In this document: in pieces, positions 1 to 6,227 of the stretch | Layout: each line of letters starts with the position of its first letter | Position numbering within the stretch: position 1 is the first letter of the stretch | Assembly (NCBI GenBank): GCA_034696485.1 | Contig: JAQIWT010001388.1 | Location: forward strand, 1 to 10,988 | DNA length: 10,988 bases | Reading direction: 5' to 3' | DNA from: Isohypsibius dastychi | Lineage: Eukaryota; Tardigrada; Eutardigrada; Parachela; Isohypsibiidae | Made by a program: the position numbers and the translations under genes | The notes under the pieces: model-generated | Seen by the model: only the letters and a program-made list of their open reading frames with translations | Databases searched by the model: none | Told to the model about the DNA's origin: nothing

Positions 1-399
1 CCCATGCGGCAGATCTCTGTGTTTGTGTCCGACGACAGCTTGCGAATCTTTCCGTCCTTTCAAATTAGAATAACGTATGATAAAAAACTTCTTACGAACA
101 CGCTCCCCGTGGTCGCGTCACCTCCTGTAGGCTTATAAGTCGAAGTTGCTGAGCTACTTTTCAGTTTGTGATTATTTTGATCCGGTATCGTTTGGTCTCA
201 TGACTGTTTATTCACACAGTATATTTGTACGACTCGGACAAATGGGTCAAAAAATCGCTTTATAGTAAATTGATGAAATCACTCGCTCTGAACCCGTACT
301 GTACATCTAGGTCAGAGAGAAACTATCTTGTGGCGGCAATCAAGTGTTGAGATGAGATTAGCATATAGCGGTGATAGTTGTTCTTTGAGATGACTTTCC
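1..399. other. Non-coding stretch downstream of the RPA-like gene
   Basis: No supported gene on either strand. On the minus strand this follows the RPA-like stop and should contain the Helitron 3' untranslated region and perhaps its 3' end. I looked for a hairpin followed by CTRR. Only a weak CACG/CGTG stem near 108-120 was seen, with no CTRR close by, so the end was not assigned. Confidence 0.5.
207..212 (-). promoter_or_regulatory. Possible polyadenylation signal for the RPA-like gene
   Basis: AATAAA on the minus strand lies about 190 nt after the RPA-like stop codon, within GTGTGAATAAACAG. The position suits a 3' end of the Helitron transcript, but the hexamer alone is weak evidence. Confidence 0.35.
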
Positions 400-1616
400 C
401 TACAAAGGTAGTGTGAGCGAGAAATGTATGATTGGAAAGAGCTGCAGTATTCTTACGTTGTATACGTTCACATCATGTTTCAAAATGAGTTTGAAGATTC
501 TGTTCGGCACAGTAGTATCCAGGTTGTACTGCACAGCAGGCATTCTCAATAGCTGTTCTATTTGTGTTGCATATGCCATGACTGTGATGACGTCACCTGT
601 CGTCTCTTCGGAGAATGTGAGCTGTTCAAAAAAAAGTTGGTGTCATGTTGAATCTTACTACATAAACATACTGTAGATGCTTTGTAACAAGGAGTTCCAC
701 TGCTGTTGCTGGGTGGAGCAGAACATTTAAAACACCAGAAGATTTTAGCGTCTGAGTCGTACTCCAGCAGACTCTTACACCCTGGTTTGTCGCAGCCAAT
801 CGAAGTTACGTCATCAGGCAGGTTGACTATGTTTCCACAAAAGTAACTAAAGCTGACAGGCAAAAACTTGTGATTCTTTATCTTGTTGATTTCTTCAGCA
901 GATCTTTTGAAAGACCCAAGTTGGAAGTCGCTAGGGTTGATTTCCGCGCTATGAAATTCCATCATTTTGGCATAAAACACCTGCGTTCTCCGATCGCGGT
1001 ATCCATCACGAACGATAAGGTTGATATTTCGAATCTGATACGCCTGTCCGGTCATTAGACGATCTGCGTATACTTCAATTGCCTCGGCGCCGTTCAAAAA
1101 GACTCTAATGACTCCGGTTGAGTCTCCCAAATTCAGCTGAATGAAACTTTGTCCGGTTCGGTTGACTAAGATGTCGGATTTTTCCAGTACTGTGACTACC
1201 AAACAGTACGAAGAGCGGTTGATTCTTGAGGTTAGCTCGGCCACGGTCTTGAATGGCGGCGATTTGTTCTTCTTGCATTCCTGTCTTGATGAATCTTCGT
1301 CCTCATTTGTTCTTTTTGTTGAAGTCTGGCGTCTCTCCTGCTCTTCTTCTACTTCGTTAAGCATCTCGCCATTTTGACTCAACTCCCAGTTGTCATCGTT
1401 TAACTGTGTGGGTGTATTGTACTGTACGATTGAATGTTCAGCTCAATCGTCTATCACAGCATCTCGAAAGCTATCTGTTTGATCTGTTGGTGCACATTGT
1501 GTTGTGGATGTGCTGGGTGATGTTGTTGGAACGACAACATCCTGTCGTCGGTCCTTGGAAGCTGGTTGAGAGCTTGCATCAGCTTTTGGTTTCATCAGAT
1601 TTAACCTAGGTGGCAT
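400..1616 (-). pseudogene. Helitron-encoded RPA70-like single-strand DNA-binding protein, broken
   Basis: The gene starts at ATG 1616-1614 (MPPRLNLMKP) and ends at TAG 402-400, about 404 codons, with three lesions: an in-frame TGA at 1445-1443, a one-base shift near 665-690, and a one-base excess in a run of eight A at 628-635. The longest intact piece covers 1442-672. Domains in whole-protein numbering: a Ser/Thr/Pro-rich then acidic tail (about 1-115); an RPA-type OB fold (about 122-220, with CLVVTVLEKSDI, FIQLNLGDSTGVIRVF and GQAYQIRNINLIV); and a zinc ribbon C-x4-C-x14-C-x2-C (Cys 275, 280, 295, 298), close to the RPA70 DBD-C pattern. A last OB portion follows in other frames: YVYVVRFNM, then EQLTFSEETTGDVITV and EQLLRMPAVQYNL. 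RPA coats single-stranded DNA; here it presumably served transposition. It lies on the same strand downstream of Rep/helicase. The domain call is strong; joining the pieces rests on family-like sequence resuming in each frame. Confidence 0.85.
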
Positions 1617-1852
1617 TTTAAAGATTGTGATCGACAACTGTGAAATTTAAAATGAAGATATGTCGAACATCTTGCGTTTCACTGATGTATGCAGTTGCTA
1701 TGAAAGAAACGTGAATTTTGAGTTTGAGCGAGGAAATTATTTAAACAATTTATTCTCGTGATTGTGATTGATGTGAGTAGTTACCATGGTTGAATTGATA
1801 CTTCAATTCAGCATTCAAAGAAGAGTTATCTTCAAAGAAGAAATATCGAGTT
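1617..1852. other. Spacer between the RPA-like gene start and the coiled-coil gene start
   Basis: This stretch separates two divergently read genes, so it should hold the 5' regions of both if they are transcribed. A TATTTAAA box-like sequence at about 1738-1745 lies roughly 110 nt upstream of the coiled-coil ATG, in plus orientation. I searched the minus strand for the missing helicase C-terminus and found nothing recognisable. Confidence 0.35.
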
Positions 1853-1869
1853 ATGGAGATCAAAATTGA
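1786..1869 (+). other. Upstream open frame overlapping the coiled-coil gene start
   Basis: The first ATG upstream of the coiled-coil gene, in a favourable context (ACCATGG), opens a 27-codon frame that ends at TGA 1867-1869, in a different frame from the main ATG at 1853. If the transcript begins upstream of 1786 this would lower translation of the main frame; alternatively the transcript starts after it or is spliced here. It is not a likely protein. Confidence 0.3.
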
Positions 1870-2400
1870 AGATACCGTAGAATTGGAAAACTGTGTCACT
1901 AAAAGGTATCTAATAAATATCAGTATCAATTGCATTTGATACATTGGATTACTAGGTTGAAAACCGAGGATTCTCAAACGAACTCAAGGGAACCCAAGGG
2001 AACCAACGATTATTACAAAATCCGTGTTGAACTGGGAACGACTCGCAAACAGCTTGTTGTTGAAACAAAATTGAAGGTTGAAGCTCTTCAAAGAGTGACA
2101 GACCTTGAAGCGCGTCTACGACGGAATGAGAGACGGTGGCTGGAGCTGGTGCACCAGTACAAGGATATGACCACACGCAGTCTTGCACTCGAAACCTCTC
2201 TTGTTGCACATGTCAGACTTGTGAACATCTTTGATGGGAAACTACATGAAAATCTAAAGTGGTGAGAAATCATTTTGTTGCTCAGATCGCTTAAATAGGT
2301 CAAGTCACTATTTTGTAGCGTTGAAGACTTCACAAAAGACTTCCCTGCAAAACTAGAGGACCTGATTACTGGAACTAGTAAAGATGATCCCATTGGTTGA
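1853..2400 (+). CDS. Three-exon gene for a 146-residue coiled-coil protein, inside the Helitron
   Basis: I predict coding exons 1853-1905, 1956-2261 and 2319-2400 (stop TGA 2398-2400). Intron 1 (1906-1955, 50 nt) runs from AAAAG|GTATCT to TTACTAG. Intron 2 (2262-2318, 57 nt) runs from AGTG|GTGAGA to TTTTGTAG. Both joins keep the frame (Arg codon AG|G, Cys codon TG|C), and the sum is 441 nt with no internal stop. The protein begins MEIKIEDTVELENC, has a Lys/Glu-rich stretch, and from about residue 40 to 115 is mostly charged helix with heptad-like Leu/Val spacing (KVEALQRVTDLEARLRRNER, SLALETSL), so a coiled coil is likely; it ends in KDFPAKLEDLIT. No signal peptide or membrane segment is visible. 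I do not recognise the family. It runs antisense to the transposon genes and ends about 13 bp from the helicase breakpoint. Clean splicing and frame suggest a real or recently functional gene; expression is unproven. Further 5' exons are possible. Confidence 0.68.
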
Positions 2401-2413
2401 CGCTAAAGACGAG

Positions 2414-2437
2414 ATTACGATAACGATAACGATAACG
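2414..2437. repeat. Short hexamer repeat (ATAACG, about four units) at the helicase breakpoint
   Basis: One variant unit ATTACG is followed by three perfect ATAACG units. It begins exactly where helicase similarity stops (KRQQN block) and lies 13 bp past the stop codon of the plus-strand gene. It may mark the joint between transposon and cargo. Confidence 0.8.
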
Positions 2438-2721
2438 TTTTGCTGGCGTTTGTTTGTTTTAAAAAAAATGGGCTGAAAAACGTCATGCCACAAGTCAAAG
2501 ACCAACTCTGGAAATTCAAATATATAGGATGAAAAAATCGGAGCTAGTTGGAATAGGTCACCCAACACTATAACGGGTTTGTTCCCAAAAATAGTGTTTT
2601 GTTGTTCTGTCAGACCACAAATCTCATTAAGTCTCTGGTGGATTTAAATAAAAATCTCTTTGGATACCATTGAAATTTCATCTATCACTATAATCAGAGA
2701 ATACATGATTTTTTCACGCAA
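2438..2721 (-). pseudogene. Helitron helicase continuation, motifs II-III, truncated
   Basis: The same minus frame as the main segment continues after the TAG at 2724-2722, giving LREKIMYSLIIVIDEISMVS. The DEISM Walker B motif is at 2682-2668. A second stop, TAA, is at 2646-2644. Then come PVIVLGDLFQLAPIF (motif III, GDLFQLAP at 2562-2539) and ELVFDLWHDVF, and the last recognisable residues are a KRQQN block near 2451-2437 that corresponds to the 'n.RQ..D' helicase motif. Beyond that the frame reads only repeated Val-Ile from a hexamer repeat, then antisense of the plus-strand gene. Motifs V and VI and the C-terminus, usually a few hundred codons more, are absent, and I did not find them in 1617-1852. 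Helicase activity must therefore be lost. Confidence 0.88.
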
Positions 2722-5172
2722 CTAATGCAATTTTTGTCCGTGAACGCTGGTTTTGCTATTTGTTCTGTTCAATCCGAACAGACTATGAATCGTTGAACCT
2801 TGGATATTTCGAGCAGCACAGCCTGTATATGCACAGCTAATAAAGCCTGCGTTGTACCTTGGGATTCTCAAAATGTTATTCTCGGCAATTTTGTAGTTTC
2901 GCACCCGCTGTTCGATTATGTTGATGATGTAAGATTTTCCGCAACCAGCAGATCCTTGCACAGCAACATGAAAAGGTTTGGGTTCTTTCGGTTCTGGTCC
3001 TAGCTTATCGTTTGCCAACCAACATAGTTTTTGTATCTGATATTCGAGATAAGCATTGAGGTATCGATCTACGCAATCGAATAGATCTTGCTGTTCTGGA
3101 GTGAACACCGACTTATCAATGTTCTGGAATGAGTAGTTTTCTGTGTCTTGTTCCGAATCACTTTCATCTTCTTCACTCTGCGTCGATTCGTTCCGGTCAT
3201 GAGTAACACGCGCTATGAAATTTGATTTCAGTATTGTTTCTGGAAGCAACAAACTGTTCAGCTGCGAGAGTATGATAGCCTTGTGTGTTTCCGGCATTTT
3301 GTTGGCGTTTTCTCTAATTCGTGGCTCGTTGAAAATTAAAGCTCTCATGCATGACGTTTCATCCACTTCGTTCGCCATGATAAGGTCATAAAGCTCATCA
3401 TTTCCGAAAGGGATCGTCACCATTAAAAGAGCATACATTTTATCAATTTTAAGAATATGTTTCGTATTAAAGCTAGCATTCTTTGGTGTGCGGCGCATCC
3501 TCAAAATGTATTTATTCGCCAATATAATACGAGGTAATTTATTGTGGCAATTCACCGCCAAGAATGGCGCTTCGCGCCTTGCTGTTCCATAATTTGGATT
3601 AAGTTTAAGAACCAGATCTGAATCACAACTTATTCCATGTTCCCCAGACGCTTCTATCTCTTCCTCTTTGTCAACATTTTCACCAAGTTGATTTTGGTAA
3701 TAGTCCACTGTAAACCAACGACAAAATTCGTACAGGGTCATATTTTCAAGTAAATCTCGTGCCGGTGAGTCTTCGAGGTTCGAAAATCGTAAGGAATAGT
3801 GATTTATCATATTCTGGACATAAGCATCGTCTGTCAAGTTTTCAAGATTGTTCAACCAATTTTTTTTAATCACCTTCGATCTCTTTTCTGGCATTCTACA
3901 ATCTATAAAAATCGATGAGGTCGAGCAATAGTACAAGGGGCAACCTAAAACTATCATAGCAGCTTCTATTTTCCCAACTTGCCTGCTCGAAAGAACTTTA
4001 TTTGCCATTTTGAATAAGGTGACGCGAAGCGATTGAGTTTGACATGACTTAACAACCTCTTCCAACAGTGATTTCTCTTTTGATTCTGGTTTGCTGATAT
4101 ATGAGAAAAGGTATTCTATAGTTGCCCAATGATCAGTCACTATTTGGACATCCATATTGCATCTGAACAAACACAGCCATTTCAGATTGTAGGGCACTAT
4201 AAATCTAGACAGTTCAGTCCTTCTCTCGAGGACATAGTCACGGTCACCTCTGATCTTTTTGTTTTTCTCTTGACTTGTTTTAAATCTTGTCCTGATTGAC
4301 ATTGGGTGTGGGTAACCGAATCTGCATCCGAATCGCCGACGTTCCAATCTTGCTTGTTTCTCCTCTTCATCAATGATCGCCTGAATATCGTCCATTTCAG
4401 CAAAATCGGAATCATTAGAGCTATCACAAGTATTTGTAAGGGGCTTTTTTATGTTAGTTTTTCGAGCATGATTTCTCTGACCTTTTCTGCAGGTAAAGGT
4501 ATGAGTATGTTTCTGTAACCTGTTCACTAATGCGGCATCAACGGGATCATCAGGTATAATTGTGGCTAGGAAGGAATCCATAAAGCTACAGGCTTTTTTT
4601 TTGCTTTCCTCAGAATCTGCATTTATTTTATTATTGAGCCAGACTAAACAGTGTAAATGTGGGTGTCCGTTTCTTTGAAATTCGACTTTCGTAAAAACAT
4701 CGGTTGCATAAATTCCTTCTCCGAATGCACATTCTTTTTGGTCCATTAAAAAAGTCTGAAAAGCTTCTGCTCTGGTCTGAAACATTTTAGCAGCTAAGCC
4801 ACAGTTTTCATTGATTATTTGGAGGTATTCATCGTCACTCAAGTCTTCTATGTGTTCTGTTTTTGGATCGTGAACAGAACCAAAACGTTCGGAATCAATG
4901 TTGCAAAATAATTCTGGACAATGCCTCAAATTAATACTGACAAAGAGATCTGGTTTTCCCAACGAATCTGTCATGTTACGCAAGTGAGTCTTTCCTTGTT
5001 TGTAATACTGTTCCGTTCCTCTCAGTTTTTTCCCGACATCAGGATAAACATTCCTGAGGATGTTTTTGTGACTGTTGTTATTTTTTTGTCCTTGGACTGC
5101 GTAATTTACCGCGCTGCACAGTTGATCTCGTTGTAAAATGTTCATAGTTCTGAATACATATGATAATCTTGG
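2722..5172 (-). pseudogene. Helitron Rep nuclease plus start of Pif1-like helicase (main segment)
   Basis: About 815 codons are open from the frameshift to a TAG at 2724-2722. The first in-frame ATG (TMNILQR) is not a natural start; the segment continues the preceding frame. Seen, counting from 5175: the HUH motif in EFQRNGHPHLHCLVWL (His171, 173 and 175; the codons lie near 4665-4651); a Cys/His block QKHTHTFTCRK followed by RRFGCRFGYPHP, usual in arthropod-type Helitrons; and EYLFSYISKPES with Tyr355 and Tyr359, spaced four apart as the paired catalytic tyrosines of Helitron Reps are, with Lys362 kept. An acidic linker (SEEDESDSEQD) precedes the helicase. Walker A is GSAGCGKS (2955-2932), followed by motif Ia, CAYTGCAARNIQGSTIHSLF. 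The stop follows about 15 residues later. All visible nuclease residues look intact, so the break in the helicase is the main loss. The start given is approximate because of the upstream frameshift. Confidence 0.93.
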
Positions 5173-6227
5173 CAAAAACGATTATCAGCCGATCCAATGC
5201 GTATCTTAGCATATTCATTGACATCCAGTTCTACCTTACGGTCATCCATCTCACCACCTACACCACAGGGAAAAAGGTGTGGATAACTTTTTTCTTCAAT
5301 TTCTTTTTCTATTTTCCAAGTTGGAATTTCAGTTGCGCTACCGAGTTCCCTTAACTCACCTCTTTCAAATTCAGGTGGTATTATCCCTCTGAGATCTAAT
5401 AAAGCTTGTGTATCAACAACATCAATGTTTGTCTCTAGACTGTCATCCTCATAGATTATTCTGATCTCTGATTCCGATAGTTCTTCTATATCTTTGTAAT
5501 AAGGATTCATCTTTTTGAGGTACTCTAGTGCGTTTTGAACAGAATTAATAGCCAAACTATATTTTGATGTAACTGTTTCTGTTTCTTGGTTTTTTCTTTT
5601 CTGTTTTTGTCGCACCGCTAATATTTTGCCCTCAGGGTGGTTGGGTAAGATACTATTTAATGCATTACGCACGTTGGAAGAAATGTGTAGAATTTGACCT
5701 TTACATTTTGAAACGCCGGCTTTTATGAACTGGATTGAGAGAAATGGGAAGATCAATCTGATACTTTGAAGCTCCATATAACCCAACTTCATACACTTAG
5801 GAATGGTACCAGGGTCCAAGTTATTTTTAGTATAACTTCGCCGACAAATGTCTTCATTTTTTGAAGGTTTAAATCGTGTGCACGCTGGGCATAGCAACTC
5901 ATGAAGCTGCAAGAATGGATGACCTTGATCGCTATTACGTACCAGATTCGCAACAGATAACAATATCAAGCAACAGGCACACATTGACCAGTCTGACATG
6001 ACGCGCTCAGAGTATTTCCATCCAAAGGGATTTGATTTAATTTTCTTCACAGTTAGAGGAGTACCTTGTTTACGCTTGGTCCGCCCTAAAGCAAGAGACA
6101 GCTGAGAAGGTGTGGACAAACTACGAGGAACTACATTCCATTTTCCCATGATATTTTTGCGCAAAGTCATTCTGAGATACTTATTTTTGAGGTTAGCCTC
6201 CTGTAACGAATTTTGTACCCGAGGCAT
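5142..6227 (-). pseudogene. Helitron Rep/helicase, N-terminal segment (ends at a frameshift)
   Basis: This open frame of 361 codons begins at an ATG (6227-6225), with an in-frame stop a few codons upstream. It is the region before the nuclease. Residues about 80-140 hold a Cys-rich stretch (CACC, CPAC, then a further Cys) that may bind metal, followed by NNLDPGTIPKC and YMELQSIRLIFPFL, a pattern typical of Helitron N-termini. Further on, NALEYLKKMNPYYKDIEE matches the usual 'AL..Lk..NplY..I' block. The end reads EKSYPHLFPCGVGG and then DVNEYAKIRIGSADNRFCQDY, the standard entry into the Helitron Rep region. The frame then stops at 5144-5142, but the protein clearly continues in another minus frame (from PRLSYVFRTMN), so one base is missing or two are extra near 5155-5165. 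The fragment is otherwise clean, which suggests fairly recent decay. Confidence 0.9.

Larger units (their letters stand above)
400..6227 (-). mobile_element. Decayed Helitron rolling-circle DNA transposon (coding part)
   Basis: Two minus-strand genes in the same order and direction define the element: a Rep/helicase (6227 to about 2438) and an RPA70-like single-strand-binding protein (1616-400). Helitrons move by a rolling-circle mechanism in which an HUH nuclease with two tyrosines nicks DNA and a Pif1-type 5'-3' helicase unwinds it. An RPA-like accessory protein is known from plant and some animal Helitrons. Limits are given by coding similarity only. I could not locate the expected 5'-TC end, or the 3' hairpin followed by CTRR, so the true element is larger than the span given. 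Both genes carry stops and frameshifts, so this copy is not autonomous now. A spliced plus-strand gene (1853-2400) lies inside it. Assignment to Helitron is very secure; the subgroup is not determined. Confidence 0.93.

Noticed and set aside
100-135. Possible Helitron 3' hairpin (weak CACG/CGTG stem) on the minus strand
   Set aside because: The stem has only four pairs and no CTRR follows at the usual 10-12 bases.
413-676. Plus-strand open frame of 87 codons
   Set aside because: It is antisense to the RPA-like gene C-terminus; the minus-strand reading has domain support.
1930-2265. Single-exon reading of the coiled-coil gene (111 codons)
   Set aside because: Its start is not ATG, and both ends fall within introns with good splice sites; the three-exon model gives an ATG and a natural stop.
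2088-2393. Minus-strand open frame of 101 codons
   Set aside because: It is antisense to the coiled-coil gene and shows no helicase motif, so it is not the missing helicase C-terminus.
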